DNA of 64,000 bases from Balneolia bacterium (lineage in GTDB: Bacteria; Bacteroidota; Rhodothermia; Balneolales; Cyclonatronaceae): positions 1 to 64,000 of the forward strand of contig JAIUMA010000011.1 in NCBI GenBank assembly GCA_022565795.1, in the 5' to 3' direction. Position 1 is the stretch's first letter. The number at the start of each line of letters is the position of its first letter. Positions 44,737-54,744 of this stretch are shown here, piece by piece. Under the pieces are notes generated by a model. The model made no database searches and had not been told where the DNA came from. It saw only the letters and a list, made by a program, of their open reading frames with translations. A program made the position numbers and the translations under genes.

Positions 44737-44807
44737 CCGGAGAGATCTCCACCGCCCGACTGACCCTCAGGCGTTTCAGGACACCATTATTTTGCTAAAC
44801 TCTCCGG
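44737..44807 (+). promoter_or_regulatory. Possible structured leader of the trigger-factor gene
   Basis: CCGGAGAG (44737-44744) is repeated inverted as CTCTCCGG (44800-44807), and a palindrome GAGATCTC lies just inside the first arm. The pairing could form a leader structure ending 40 bp before the start codon. No known riboswitch class is recognised. Confidence 0.25.
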
Positions 44808-44847
44808 GCTGCACAGCATACGAATACATTAATCCCATCTTTTTTCT

Positions 44848-46134
44848 GTGAATATATCCGTAGAAAACATCACCGCGGTAGATAAGAAAATCACCATCGA
44901 GGCCGACAGCTCCGATCTCGGTCCAAGAATCGACAAAGCGCTGCGTAAATACCGCAAGCAAATGAATATCCCGGGTTTTCGTCCCGGAACAGCTCCAATC
45001 GGTCTTATTAAGAAGCGCATCGGCAAAGATGTGGAAAACGAGCAGATCGATGAGTTTGTGCAGGAGATTTTCCAAAAGGAAATCATCCCGAACCACAAGC
45101 CGGTTGGCGAGCCGAAAATGGAGAAAATCAACTACACCGATGGTAAGCTGGAAGTTGAACTGCTTATTGGCAGCGCTCCTGAGTTCGAGCTGACCGACGT
45201 TAACGCCATCAAAGTAGACAAGCTTGTTCACGATGTTACCGATGAAGAAGTAGCTAAAGAGTATGAGTTCAGCATTCGCCGTGCGAGTGAGTGGTCAGAG
45301 TCTGATGAAGCCGCAACAGAAGAGTCGAAAGTAACCGTAGATGTTGTTCGTCTTGATAAAGACGGTAAGGAAACGGAAGACAAAGATGAAGACCTCAGCC
45401 TTGACCTCAAAAGCGAGCAGAACAAAGAATATGCTTCAGCACTTGTAGGCAAGAAAAAAGGCGACCAGGCAACTATTGAAATTAAAGACGGCGATGAGCC
45501 TGAGTCTTACAAGGCAACCGTCACAAAAGTAGAAAACCATACTGCTCCTGAGCTGGATGAAGAGTTCTTCAAGCAGCAAAGCCGTGGCCAGTCTACCAAC
45601 GAGGAAGAGTTTAAGAGCTATCTGAAGAGCCAGATTCAAAACTATTTCGATCAGACAGCCGACGATCTTCTTCGCGATAAGATTGTAACACAGCTTATCG
45701 ATAGCCACGATTTTGAAGTTCCTCAGAATATCTATCAGGATATCCTGAACGGCCGCATCCAAAATCTTCGCAAAGAGAACGAAGATACTCTTCCGGATGA
45801 TTTTAATAAGGAAGAGTTCGAAGCCGAAAACAAAGACAGCATCATGAAGGAAGGAAAGTGGACCTTCATCGTGTCTGAATTGTTCGAGAAATATCCGGAC
45901 ACCGAAATTCAGGCCGAAGATGTTGACAAATTTTTTGAAGTTGAGTCTGCCAAAATGGGCCTTCCTGCCGAAATGCTTAAAAATTTCTACGCATCACAAA
46001 GCGAGCAGCTCGAGCAGCTACGTATGAGAATTCGTACTGACAAGCTTTTTGGCAAGCTCATCGACGAAGTTGAGGTAAACGAACTCTCCAGAGACGAGTA
46101 CGAAAAGAAGTATTCCAACAAGAAGGAAAAGTAA
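44848..46134 (+). CDS. tig: Trigger factor, ribosome-associated chaperone
   Basis: A 428-residue chaperone that meets nascent chains at the ribosome exit tunnel and has peptidyl-prolyl isomerase activity. The N-terminal ribosome-binding loop is visible in the NIPGFRPGTAPIGLIKKRIG segment (family GFRxGK; here GFRPGT). The middle holds the FKBP-like domain, here with DLSLDLKSEQNKEYASALVGKKKGDQ. The C-terminal half is the helical chaperone arm. GTG start at 44848. It leads the tig-clpP-clpX cluster on the plus strand. Confidence 0.95.
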   Translation: MNISVENITAVDKKITIEADSSDLGPRIDKALRKYRKQMNIPGFRPGTAPIGLIKKRIGKDVENEQIDEFVQEIFQKEIIPNHKPVGEPKMEKINYTDGKLEVELLIGSAPEFELTDVNAIKVDKLVHDVTDEEVAKEYEFSIRRASEWSESDEAATEESKVTVDVVRLDKDGKETEDKDEDLSLDLKSEQNKEYASALVGKKKGDQATIEIKDGDEPESYKATVTKVENHTAPELDEEFFKQQSRGQSTNEEEFKSYLKSQIQNYFDQTADDLLRDKIVTQLIDSHDFEVPQNIYQDILNGRIQNLRKENEDTLPDDFNKEEFEAENKDSIMKEGKWTFIVSELFEKYPDTEIQAEDVDKFFEVESAKMGLPAEMLKNFYASQSEQLEQLRMRIRTDKLFGKLIDEVEVNELSRDEYEKKYSNKKEK

Positions 46135-46185
46135 ACGTACCGGTCTCTACCATTAACCGTTTTCATTCATCATTACTCTGAGATT

Positions 46186-46842
46186 ATGCACATACCCAAA
46201 CAACCTGTAATCGACCAAAACTCGTTTATGCAGGCCCACAGCGGAGACATCCAGAATAACCTGGTTCCTATGGTTATCGAAACGACCTCCCGCGGAGAGC
46301 GTGCTTACGATATCTATTCCCGTCTGCTTAAAGACCGTATCATTATTCTGGGAACCCCAATTAATGATGCCATTGCCTCCAACATTGTGGCTCAGATTCT
46401 TTTTCTTGAGTCTGAAGACCCGGAGAAGGACATTAATATCTACATCAACAGTCCTGGTGGCGTTGTTTCTGCAGGCATGGCGATTTACGATACCATGCAG
46501 TACGTTAAGTGTGATGTCTCCACAACCTGTATCGGCATGGCGGCCTCAATGGGCGCCGTTCTGCTTACAGCCGGAGCTAAAGGAAAGCGTTCTGCGCTTC
46601 CAAACGCACGCGTAATGATCCACCAGCCGCTGGGCGGGGTTCAGGGTCAGGCCAGCGATATCGAAATTGAGGCGAAAGAAATCCTTCGCCTCAAGCAGTC
46701 ACTCAGCCAGATTATTGCTGATCATGCCGGTCGGGACATAGAAGACGTTATCCGTGACTCCGACAGAAACAAATGGATGACCGCCGATGAAGCCCACGAA
46801 TACGGGCTGGTCGACAAAGTAATGCGTCGCGACGCCAAGTAA
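46186..46842 (+). CDS. clpP: ATP-dependent Clp protease proteolytic subunit
   Basis: A serine peptidase that forms the two-ring, fourteen-subunit chamber serving ClpX and ClpA/C. A 218-residue protein; mature start probably after autocleavage. Catalytic Ser121 (GMAASMGA), His146 (MIHQPLGG) and a C-terminal Asp near 195 are in place. The conserved [20 protein letters not shown] strand is complete. It is 51 bp behind tig and ends at a terminator, with clpX starting a separate transcript about 140 bp later. Confidence 0.97.
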   Translation: MHIPKQPVIDQNSFMQAHSGDIQNNLVPMVIETTSRGERAYDIYSRLLKDRIIILGTPINDAIASNIVAQILFLESEDPEKDINIYINSPGGVVSAGMAIYDTMQYVKCDVSTTCIGMAASMGAVLLTAGAKGKRSALPNARVMIHQPLGGVQGQASDIEIEAKEILRLKQSLSQIIADHAGRDIEDVIRDSDRNKWMTADEAHEYGLVDKVMRRDAK

Positions 46843-46879
46843 AATAAGCGCTACGCGCAATTAGCTGTTTTTATACCTT

Positions 46880-46932
46880 CAGCCGGATCTGATGGTCAGT
46901 TAAACAACTGCGCAGGTCTGGCTGTTTTTTTT
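46880..46932 (+). terminator. Terminator of clpP
   Basis: A 12-bp stem with two wobbles, CAGCCGGATCTG (46880-46891) with CAGGTCTGGCTG (46913-46924), a 21-base loop and eight T. It separates clpP from clpX. Confidence 0.85.
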
Positions 46933-46985
46933 AGATTATTTGTTACATTACAGTAATTGAAGACATTAAAAAATAATTAGTTCTA

Positions 46986-48242
46986 ATGAGCGGTAAATCA
47001 CGCAAAGACCGAATACATTGTTCCTTCTGCGGACGTTCATCGAGCCAGGTAAACAGTATGGTTGCCGGTCCCGATGTATATATCTGCGACTACTGTATAA
47101 CGGATGCATCAGGAATTGTTAAATCCGACCTGGCCAGAAAAAATGAGTCACGTGCGGCTAACTATAAGCCCATGCTTAAGCCGGTCGAAATCAAGGCTAA
47201 GCTCGATGAGTACGTTATTGGTCAGGAATACGCAAAAAAGACGCTCTCCGTAGCTGTCTACAACCACTATAAGCGAATTAGTGATGTTATAAGTGACGGC
47301 GGAGACAACGATATACAGATTGACAAAAGCAATATCCTGCTTCTTGGGCCTACCGGCTCCGGAAAAACTCTTCTGGCCCGCACACTGGCCCGAATGATTG
47401 ATGTGCCTTTTACCATTGCCGACGCAACCGCGCTTACCGAAGCAGGTTATGTGGGCGAGGATGTGGAGAGCATTCTATCTAATCTGCTTCAGGCCGCCGA
47501 CTACGACGTTGAGCGTGCCCAGAAAGGTATCGTTTATATCGACGAAGTTGATAAGGTCGCCCGCAAAAGCGACAACCCGAGCATCACCCGTGATGTATCC
47601 GGTGAAGGCGTTCAACAGGCACTTCTGAAAATTCTCGAGGGCTCGGTCGCTAACGTACCGCCTAAAGGCGGCCGTAAGCATCCGGAACAAAGCTTCGTTA
47701 AAATCGATACCACCAACATTCTCTTTATATGTGGTGGTGCTTTCGACGGTCTCGCTGATGTTATTTCACGCAGACTTTCTACCAGCTCAATGGGTTTTCA
47801 GGCTACAGAGCAGGTTAAATTCGACAAGACGAATCCAAATATCTTCACCTATGCCGAGCCGGAAGATCTTCAGAAGTTCGGGCTTATTCCTGAGCTGATT
47901 GGTCGTCTGCCGGTGATTTCCGGACTCCACGAGCTCGACAAAGACGCACTTATCGACATCATGCTCAAGCCTAAGAATGCCCTGGTGAAGCAGTACCAGA
48001 AGCTGTTCGAGCTCGAAGGCGTAAAGCTCGATTTCGAAGAAGACGCGCTCGAGTCTATCGTAACCAGAGCAATGGAACGTAAAACCGGTGCCCGCGGACT
48101 CAAATCCATCATGGAGAAGTCCATGCTCGACATTATGTTTACGCTGCCAACCATGCGCAACGTAGAACGCTGTGTCATCACAAAGGCAACTATTGAAGAT
48201 GCCGCACCGCCGGTATATGAAAAGCGTAAAGCATCAGCCTGA
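46986..48242 (+). CDS. clpX: ATP-dependent Clp protease unfoldase subunit ClpX
   Basis: AAA+ hexamer that recognises tagged substrates, unfolds them and feeds ClpP. A 418-residue protein. The N-terminal zinc-binding domain has HCSFCGR and ICDYCI (about 11-17 and 35-40). Walker A is [15 protein letters not shown] and Walker [11 protein letters not shown]. The [13 protein letters not shown] segment and the sensor-2 [11 protein letters not shown] are in place. The N-terminal HCSFCGR motif makes this ClpX rather than ClpA/B. A terminator follows. Confidence 0.97.
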   Translation: MSGKSRKDRIHCSFCGRSSSQVNSMVAGPDVYICDYCITDASGIVKSDLARKNESRAANYKPMLKPVEIKAKLDEYVIGQEYAKKTLSVAVYNHYKRISDVISDGGDNDIQIDKSNILLLGPTGSGKTLLARTLARMIDVPFTIADATALTEAGYVGEDVESILSNLLQAADYDVERAQKGIVYIDEVDKVARKSDNPSITRDVSGEGVQQALLKILEGSVANVPPKGGRKHPEQSFVKIDTTNILFICGGAFDGLADVISRRLSTSSMGFQATEQVKFDKTNPNIFTYAEPEDLQKFGLIPELIGRLPVISGLHELDKDALIDIMLKPKNALVKQYQKLFELEGVKLDFEEDALESIVTRAMERKTGARGLKSIMEKSMLDIMFTLPTMRNVERCVITKATIEDAAPPVYEKRKASA

Positions 48243-48275
48243 TAACATACTGCATCAGACTGAAATGATTTTATT

Positions 48276-48317
48276 AATCCGGATTAGCCGTTCATTCTGC
48301 TTTTCCGGATTTTTTTT
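48276..48317 (+). terminator. Terminator of clpX
   Basis: An 8-bp stem, AATCCGGA (48276-48283) with TCCGGATT (48304-48311), a 20-base loop and a T run to 48317. Confidence 0.75.
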
Positions 48318-48360
48318 GCTTACTTTCAGATGAGGACAATTTCCTTAAACAGAATGAATC

Positions 48361-48657
48361 ATGGCCTATTATTCCAAAAAACCACGCGCCATAGGCGATC
48401 TGCTAAAAGACTTTGTTGATGACTATCCTGCGCGGAAAAAGTTAAAACGCGGGATGGTACTTTCCGTTTTACCCAAAACCGCCGGAACAAGGGTGATGGA
48501 GCAGGTTGAGGAGTTCTGGTTTACAGGAAATAAGCTTTTCATAAAGGTAAAAGACCAGGCCTGGAGACAGGAGCTTCACCTTCAAAGAAATACGCTCAAA
48601 AAAAAGCTGAATGATTCGGTAAGGGAAGAAATTGTTGAGGAAATTATCGTCCGTTAA
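48361..48657 (+). CDS. DUF721/DciA-like protein
   Basis: A 98-residue protein. The N-terminal IGDLLKDFVDDYPARKKL and the central ILFIKVKDQAWRQEL-type strand (here LFIKVKDQAWRQELHLQ) match the DUF721/DciA family, whose members load the replicative helicase in bacteria without DnaC. The W-x-Q-E-L pattern is typical. The gene lies between clpX and a ybbR-like gene. A helicase-loading role is inference from the family. Confidence 0.75.
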   Translation: MAYYSKKPRAIGDLLKDFVDDYPARKKLKRGMVLSVLPKTAGTRVMEQVEEFWFTGNKLFIKVKDQAWRQELHLQRNTLKKKLNDSVREEIVEEIIVR

Positions 48658-48702
48658 AATAGTTATATTCTCATCTGTCTTAGAAAGTACAAACAAGAAT
48701 CC

Positions 48703-49701
48703 ATGGGTCTACGCAACTTTTTCAACTCCTTACGGGATAAGTTCAACCTGCCTCAAAGCGGTGAGAGCTCCGGCAGTTCCAACATGCAGAGTGGCGAAAA
48801 AACCATTGTCTTCGTGTTTTCCTTCATCATCGCCCTGAGCCTTTGGATGCTAATCAATCTTGGCCGTGATTACTCGCTAACGATTCAGCTGCCGCTTACC
48901 TACGGCGATTTCCCGTCCGATCAGGCGCCGCTGCAGCCGCTGCCTGACTACACCACCGCCACTTTTACGGGCGAAGGCTGGAAACTGCTTGGTATCTATG
49001 GAAATCCGCCACGGATCATGGTAAACGCTACGGAAGCCTCCACCAATATTGAAAGTGCCATTCAGGCTCAGCTTACAGCCGGTCAGGAGCTCAGCCTTAA
49101 CCGGGCCGACCCTTCAGTAGTTGAAATCGAAATGGAGGAGTCGATGACGCGCACCGTGCCGGTTGAAAACAATATCGAGCTTCTGTTTCGGAGCCAGTTT
49201 GGACTTATCGGATCGCCTGCAATCCGACCCGACAGCGTAAGGGTTACCGGGGCGCGTTCACTCGTGGAGAACATCAACTCCTGGCCTACCCAAAAGACTG
49301 TCTTCGATGATTTAAACCAGCCCTTTATGGCTACGGTACAGCTTGAGGAGAGCAATGAGTTGATCCGAATCAGCCACAGAGCCGTAAATCTTGATGTAGA
49401 GGTAGCTGAGTTTACCGAGGGTGAAGTACGCATCCCGATTGAAATCGAAGGCGGCGAAGGGCGGCCGCGGATTATTCTTACGCCGGCAACCGTAAACGTA
49501 CGCTACAATGTGCCGGTTTCTCAGTTTGCTGAAGCTTCAGAACGAAGCCTTATTCGGGCCGTGATAAGCTATAGCGATATTGAAGAAGACACAACCGGAT
49601 ACATTCAACCTCGTTTCGAAATTGAGGACTCCGAATTTGACGTCAGTATTCGCTCTTTTACGCCCCGAAGAGCGTCTTACTTCAGACTTATTGAAGACTA
49701 G
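48703..49701 (+). CDS. YbbR-like protein
   Basis: A 332-residue protein: a cytosolic N-terminus of about 35 residues, one transmembrane helix (VFVFSFIIALSLWMLINL, about 37-54), then three or four YbbR-type beta repeats outside (LPLTYGDFPSDQAPLQP, VPVENNIELLFRSQFG, VRIPIEIEGGEGRP). YbbR/CdaR proteins regulate diadenylate cyclase CdaA in Firmicutes; whether this one does is unknown, since cdaA is not adjacent. Confidence 0.75.
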   Translation: MGLRNFFNSLRDKFNLPQSGESSGSSNMQSGEKTIVFVFSFIIALSLWMLINLGRDYSLTIQLPLTYGDFPSDQAPLQPLPDYTTATFTGEGWKLLGIYGNPPRIMVNATEASTNIESAIQAQLTAGQELSLNRADPSVVEIEMEESMTRTVPVENNIELLFRSQFGLIGSPAIRPDSVRVTGARSLVENINSWPTQKTVFDDLNQPFMATVQLEESNELIRISHRAVNLDVEVAEFTEGEVRIPIEIEGGEGRPRIILTPATVNVRYNVPVSQFAEASERSLIRAVISYSDIEEDTTGYIQPRFEIEDSEFDVSIRSFTPRRASYFRLIED

Positions 49702-49714
49702 ATTTTTTCTGATT

Positions 49715-50968
49715 TCAGGCTGGGTCGGCCATCGCCTCTTTGAACGGCTTCATCACCTCTTCCATATCACGGACGGAATCGAACCAGCCAAGCACTTTCA
49801 GAATAACTTCATCAACCAGAACGTCGGGGCAGGAAGCGCCTGATGTGATAGCAATCTTAAGCGGACGATCATAATCAAGCGGCAGCCAGTCTTCGGTAAC
49901 ATGCTGTTGTTTGTCCCACTGGTTGAAGTGGTTAATTTTTGATGCCGATTTCAGCTCTGAGGCGTCACGCACGTGATACGTCGGGAATTCGTGTTCCAAA
50001 AGCTCGACCAGGTGCATGGTGTTCGATGAGTTGTAGCCACCAACTACGAGCGCCAGATCAGCATCGGTTTTCATCAGCGAGCGTGTGGCCGTCTGATTTT
50101 CGTTTGTCGCGTAGCACAACGTATCGGACGTATCGGCGAAATGCTCCTTCACCTTATCCTCTCCGTACTTCTCTGCCACCGCAGCGCGCAAAATATCCAT
50201 CACTTCCTGGGTTTCGGTCGCGAGCATGGTCGTCTGGTTTATCACACCAAACTTTTCAAGATCAGTAAGCGGGTTGAAGCCCTCGGTGCATTTGTGGCCG
50301 AAGTGCTGCTCAAACTCTTCCAAAGGGCGCTTTTCAAGCATGATATCCGCCAGTATGCGGGCTTCCTCCGGATTAAGTACCACAACAACAGCCGAAGATG
50401 CTTTTGCGCTGTGTGAGAACGTAGCGCGGGTTTCCTCATGATTGTGCTTGCCGTGGATAACCAGGGCGTTCTCTTTTTTACCAAGCTGATTTCCCCGTTT
50501 CCAGACCTTCTCCACGAACGGACAGGTCGTATCATATTGGTACGGATTTATACCACGGGCTTCAAGCTCTTTCTGGATTTCGAGAGTTGTACCAAAAGCA
50601 GGAACAATCACGATGTCATCAGAAGAGAGGCTCGAAATAGGAATCAGCGGCGTTCCGTCGGTTTCAAAAAGGAACTTCACTCCCCTGCGAATCAGGTCCT
50701 CATTCACGTTAGGATTGTGAATCATTTCGCTGAGCAGATAGATATTCTTGTCCGGATTTTCCTCAACGGTTCGGTAGGCAATATCAATAGCGTTTTCCAC
50801 GCCGTAGCAGAAGCCAAAGTGACGGGGAACCAGAAACTGAACCGGGCCAAAGTCTACGGTCACAGGCTCAGTATCGCGCTTTCTCGGGTCCAGAATCTGT
50901 CTGGCGTTTTTCACGCTTCGGATGATCTCTGATTTATAGAATTCCGGTATATCAAATTTTTTAGCCAT
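49715..50968 (-). CDS. ispH: 4-hydroxy-3-methylbut-2-enyl diphosphate reductase, long form
   Basis: The last step of the non-mevalonate isoprenoid pathway; a [4Fe-4S] enzyme that makes isopentenyl and dimethylallyl diphosphate. At 417 residues it is about 100 longer than E. coli IspH, like the cyanobacterial and plant-type forms. The three cluster cysteines are in HFGFCYGVENA, YDTTCPFVEKV and SGASCPDVLV. Conserved HNP (IHNPNV) and NQTTM are present. It is on the minus strand, tail-to-tail with the ybbR-like gene. Confidence 0.93.
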   Translation of the reverse strand: MAKKFDIPEFYKSEIIRSVKNARQILDPRKRDTEPVTVDFGPVQFLVPRHFGFCYGVENAIDIAYRTVEENPDKNIYLLSEMIHNPNVNEDLIRRGVKFLFETDGTPLIPISSLSSDDIVIVPAFGTTLEIQKELEARGINPYQYDTTCPFVEKVWKRGNQLGKKENALVIHGKHNHEETRATFSHSAKASSAVVVVLNPEEARILADIMLEKRPLEEFEQHFGHKCTEGFNPLTDLEKFGVINQTTMLATETQEVMDILRAAVAEKYGEDKVKEHFADTSDTLCYATNENQTATRSLMKTDADLALVVGGYNSSNTMHLVELLEHEFPTYHVRDASELKSASKINHFNQWDKQQHVTEDWLPLDYDRPLKIAITSGASCPDVLVDEVILKVLGWFDSVRDMEEVMKPFKEAMADPA

Positions 50969-51087
50969 ATATCTGCTGCAATGTCAACTTTCTTAAAAAT
51001 ACTGTCGGCGGATGTTGTTTACCAGAGCGCTGATTCTCTGTACCTGCTTTCACGCCAACGCTTTTTAGGCGGATAACGTGCCTTAAA

Positions 51088-54000
51088 TTACGAAGCTGCG
51101 GCCTCAACCGACTTACCATCAAGGCGAACTCCAACTAAGCGGCTTACGCCCGTTTCCTGCATGGTTACGCCGTACATCACTTCGGCTTTTTCCATCGTCT
51201 TTTTGTTGTGCGTAATTACGATAAACTGCGTCTCATCACTGAATTGCTTAATCAAACTGGTGAAGCGCTCCACATTCGCATCGTCCAGCGGTGCATCAAC
51301 CTCATCCAGAATACAAAAGGGTGATGGTTTTACCAGGTAGATGGCAAACAGCAGCGCAATAGCGGTCAGTGTTTTCTCCCCCCCGGAAAGCTGCTCGATA
51401 TTCGACGGCCGCTTTCCACGAGGCTTGGCAATAATCTCGATTCTATGATCGAGCGGGTCGTCTGATTTCTCCTCCAGAAGCAGATCACAGAAGTCGTCTT
51501 CCATGAAAAGCATGCTAAACACCCGCTTGAAGTTTGTTCGGATATCTTCAAAGGTGGTGAGGAACCGCTCGTTGGCCGTTTCGTTAATTTCTTTAATCGT
51601 CTGTCGCAGCTTTTCCTCAGCCTCGTGCAGGTCTGAAATCTGACCTTCATAAAAATCGAGGCGTTCTTTTTCTTCCTCATACTCCTCAATCGCCAGCGGG
51701 TTGACTTCACCAATGCTGCGCATCCGTTCACGTAGCTTGTTCACTTCTGTTTTTGCAGCCTCGGGCTCAACACCTTCCGGGAACTCATCTTTCACCTGTT
51801 CCATCATCTTCCCGTATGTCTCCCAAACGTGGTCGCTTACGGAAGTGACGTTCATTTCAAGCTTCGACTGCTCAATTTCAAGCTGATGAAGAAGGCTCGT
51901 ATTTACCTCTTTTTTACGCTGAATCTGACGCGCCTGCTCCTCAATCTGACGAATGCGTCCGCGCTGTCTGGCCGTTGCCTCTTCTGCATCTTTAAAAACC
52001 GCTTCAGCCCGGCTTTTCTTTTCCTGAAGCTCATCCAGGTGGAGCTCAAGCTCTTCGGTAGTGTCCCGAAGCGTGGTAATCTTGTCTTTACTCTGAGTCG
52101 CCTGATTCGCCCGCAGGTCCAGTCTTTCTTTAATCGTTTTTATGCTCTGCTCGGCCTGTGCCATTTCGCGCTCGTAGCTTTCTGCCTCAGAACGCAAGCG
52201 TTGTTCTTTCACGCGAGCATCATTCATGCTCTGCTGTGCCCTTTGTCTGGCCTCTTCTTTCGAGCGCAGATCATTCCTGAATCCGAGCTGCTCTTCAATA
52301 ATTTGCTCGAGCCGGTAGTTCAATTCATCGAGCTGTGGACGTAACTCAGCGAGCTGCTTACCCGATTCACCAATCTGATTGCTCAGGCTTTCTTCCCGGC
52401 GGCTCAAATCCGACTTGTTACGTTCATACATCTCACGCTCCGACTTAATCCCGGTATAGCGCTGCTCAGTTTTACGATACGCCAATTCAGCTTCGCGCAG
52501 GCTTTCGCGAGCGTCCTGCTCATTAAGCGAATTGAGTTTCTCCTGAGTCTGAGCGAGTCTTTCTGATTTGTCTTCAATCTGCTCAAGCTCGGCCCGAATG
52601 GATTTCTTCAGCTTTTGAATCCGGTCTTTGATACCTACGCGAATTCCAACATTTTTTTCCTGACTCCCGCTGCGCAAAACGCCTTCATGACGAATTAAAT
52701 CGCCCTCAGCAGTTACAAAGCTGAGATTCGACTGGCTTTTGAGTTTCGTCACAGCTTCATCAACTGATCCAGCCAGACAAACGTGTCCAAGCAGCATATC
52801 CCGCAGCGGGATGAGATCATCGGGGCATGAAACCAGATTTGCAACAGAATCTGCATGAGGCTTATCGGCACTGAGCTTTTTCACATGCTCTTTAACGATG
52901 ATGCCAGCCCGTCCTTTTTTCTGATCTTTTAAAAGGCTGAAGGCTTCAGAGGCCTGATCGAACGTATCGGCCACCAGCAGGAAGCAGGACTCTCCCAGAG
53001 AGGCCTCAAGCGCCACAGCATGCTCCTGAGCGGTAGAAAACACGTCGGTGAGCACCTTAAGCGAACTCTTTTCCCCCAGCTGCTGAAGCAAAAACTGAAC
53101 GCTGCCCGGAAATGCGTCGTGCGAGCTGGCAATTTGCTCTACCAGCTCAAGTTCAGATTCAAGCGCATCCTTTCGGCTGTTAAGCGCCCGAATTTCATCT
53201 TTCAGCTCGTTAATGCGCTGCTGGGAAAGCTCTTTCTCGGCTCTGATTTCTTCCAGCTGCTTTTCAGCTTCTTGCTGCTTTTTTTTCTGCGTTTCAAGCT
53301 GTTCGTTGAGGAGCTCCAGATCTTTCCCGCTTATGAAAAGCTGTTCATCCAGCTCCTCTTTCTGCTCATTTATCCGCTGAAGGTCTTCGGTTACGCTTTC
53401 ATTGCGCGATTCAATGCGGATTTTCTGAGACTGAATCTGATTAATCTGATTGTTTACAGCATCCTGCTCACGCGTGAGGTTATTTACCTTACGCCTCAGT
53501 TCACCGGCTTCAAGGTCTACGTTTTTAAACAGTTCGCGCAATTTATCGAGCTCTTCGGTCCCCTGAGCCAGCGCAGCCTGACGTTCCTGAAGTATCTTCT
53601 CGGTAGAGACACGATTCCTCTTCAAATCGGTTATGTCGCCTTCAGCCTGATTAATATCCTCTTCAAACTGAATAATAACCTGTTTCTCGTTCCCAATCTT
53701 CTCTTTGTTGATGCGAATAGTCGTTTCTGTTTCGCGGAGTTTGTTTAAGACGTTGTTCAGGTCACGACGGGTTTCGGCGAGTGCGCGTTCACGCTCGGCA
53801 AGCTTTTCCTGAGCCAGCACTTCCTCTTCTTCAAAGCCGCTGTACTGCTGCTCAAGACCGCTTTTCTCTTTTTGCGTAGCCACAATGCGCTCCATCAGTG
53901 GCTTCAGCTGCTCCTGAATCCGCTCGTACTCAAAGCGTGACCATGCAAGATCCAGCTGCTCAAGTTTCTCTGAGTAGTCTTTTGCTTTACGGGCTTTGTC

Positions 54001-54627
54001 GGCCTGCAGCTGAAGCGACCGCGTCTTCTTACGGATTTCTACCAGGATGTCCTCAACGCGGAGTAAATCCGCCACGGTTTCATCCAGCTTGCGCAGGGTA
54101 AGTTTTCTCTTCTCTTTATAGCGCGTAACGCCTGCAGCCTCCTCAAAAAGCCGGCGTCTGTCATTGTTTTTATCGTTGAGGATTTCCTCAACCATTTTAA
54201 GCTCGATTACAGAATACGCTCCTGGTCCCATACCGGTATCCATAAACAGCTCAACAACGTCCTTCAGGCGGCAGACGGAGCCGTTCAGCAGGTATTCACT
54301 TTCACCGGAGCGATACAACCGGCGGCTGATGGTTACTTCGGTGTACTCAAGCGGCAGAATGCCCCTGTTATTCTGGATAGTGAGGGCAACTTCGGCCATC
54401 CCCAAAGCTTTCTTTGTTGATGTACCGTTAAAAATTACGCTCTGCATCGCAGCCGAACGCAACAAACTGGCGCGCTGCTCTCCCAGTACCCAGCGAAGGG
54501 CATCTACAATATTGGACTTTCCACAGCCATTGGGCCCTACGATTCCGGTTATGCCGCTGTCGAACCTGACGTTAGTTTTATTGGCAAAACTCTTGAATCC
54601 CTGGAGCGATAATTCAGATAAGTACAT
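51088..54627 (-). CDS. smc: Chromosome segregation protein SMC
   Basis: The 1179-residue ATPase of bacterial condensin. N-terminal head: Walker A VGPNGCGKSNIVDALRWVLG (about 31-50). Two long coiled-coil arms (about 170-500 and 660-1000) are split by the hinge (about 510-650, glycine-containing DAFPGSVQFLLQQLGEKSS ... RHEGVLRSGS). The C-terminal head has the signature LSGGEKTLTAIALLFA and Walker B PFCILDEVDAPLDDANV. scpA lies at 17.9 kb, scpB not seen. ATG at 54627. Confidence 0.97.
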   Translation of the reverse strand: MYLSELSLQGFKSFANKTNVRFDSGITGIVGPNGCGKSNIVDALRWVLGEQRASLLRSAAMQSVIFNGTSTKKALGMAEVALTIQNNRGILPLEYTEVTISRRLYRSGESEYLLNGSVCRLKDVVELFMDTGMGPGAYSVIELKMVEEILNDKNNDRRRLFEEAAGVTRYKEKRKLTLRKLDETVADLLRVEDILVEIRKKTRSLQLQADKARKAKDYSEKLEQLDLAWSRFEYERIQEQLKPLMERIVATQKEKSGLEQQYSGFEEEEVLAQEKLAERERALAETRRDLNNVLNKLRETETTIRINKEKIGNEKQVIIQFEEDINQAEGDITDLKRNRVSTEKILQERQAALAQGTEELDKLRELFKNVDLEAGELRRKVNNLTREQDAVNNQINQIQSQKIRIESRNESVTEDLQRINEQKEELDEQLFISGKDLELLNEQLETQKKKQQEAEKQLEEIRAEKELSQQRINELKDEIRALNSRKDALESELELVEQIASSHDAFPGSVQFLLQQLGEKSSLKVLTDVFSTAQEHAVALEASLGESCFLLVADTFDQASEAFSLLKDQKKGRAGIIVKEHVKKLSADKPHADSVANLVSCPDDLIPLRDMLLGHVCLAGSVDEAVTKLKSQSNLSFVTAEGDLIRHEGVLRSGSQEKNVGIRVGIKDRIQKLKKSIRAELEQIEDKSERLAQTQEKLNSLNEQDARESLREAELAYRKTEQRYTGIKSEREMYERNKSDLSRREESLSNQIGESGKQLAELRPQLDELNYRLEQIIEEQLGFRNDLRSKEEARQRAQQSMNDARVKEQRLRSEAESYEREMAQAEQSIKTIKERLDLRANQATQSKDKITTLRDTTEELELHLDELQEKKSRAEAVFKDAEEATARQRGRIRQIEEQARQIQRKKEVNTSLLHQLEIEQSKLEMNVTSVSDHVWETYGKMMEQVKDEFPEGVEPEAAKTEVNKLRERMRSIGEVNPLAIEEYEEEKERLDFYEGQISDLHEAEEKLRQTIKEINETANERFLTTFEDIRTNFKRVFSMLFMEDDFCDLLLEEKSDDPLDHRIEIIAKPRGKRPSNIEQLSGGEKTLTAIALLFAIYLVKPSPFCILDEVDAPLDDANVERFTSLIKQFSDETQFIVITHNKKTMEKAEVMYGVTMQETGVSRLVGVRLDGKSVEAAAS

Positions 54628-54691
54628 AGTTAATCAACAATTCAAAAACCGATTGCGGGTAACGAATTTACCACATATCAGCCAGAACAAA

Positions 54692-54722
54692 AAAGGCCGG
54701 GGCGCTGTGCACACCGACCTTT
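54692..54722 (-). terminator. Terminator of frr
   Basis: A 14-base imperfect stem, 54692-54705 with 54709-54722, with two wobbles and one mismatch; the minus strand continues with TTTTTT. It lies just behind the frr stop and before smc. Confidence 0.75.
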
Positions 54723-54744
54723 ATTCATAAACCGGCAGCCTGGG

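Noticed and set aside
53020-53748. 242-codon frame antisense to smc
   Set aside because: The mirror of coiled-coil codons; Leu/Phe-rich without any family feature.
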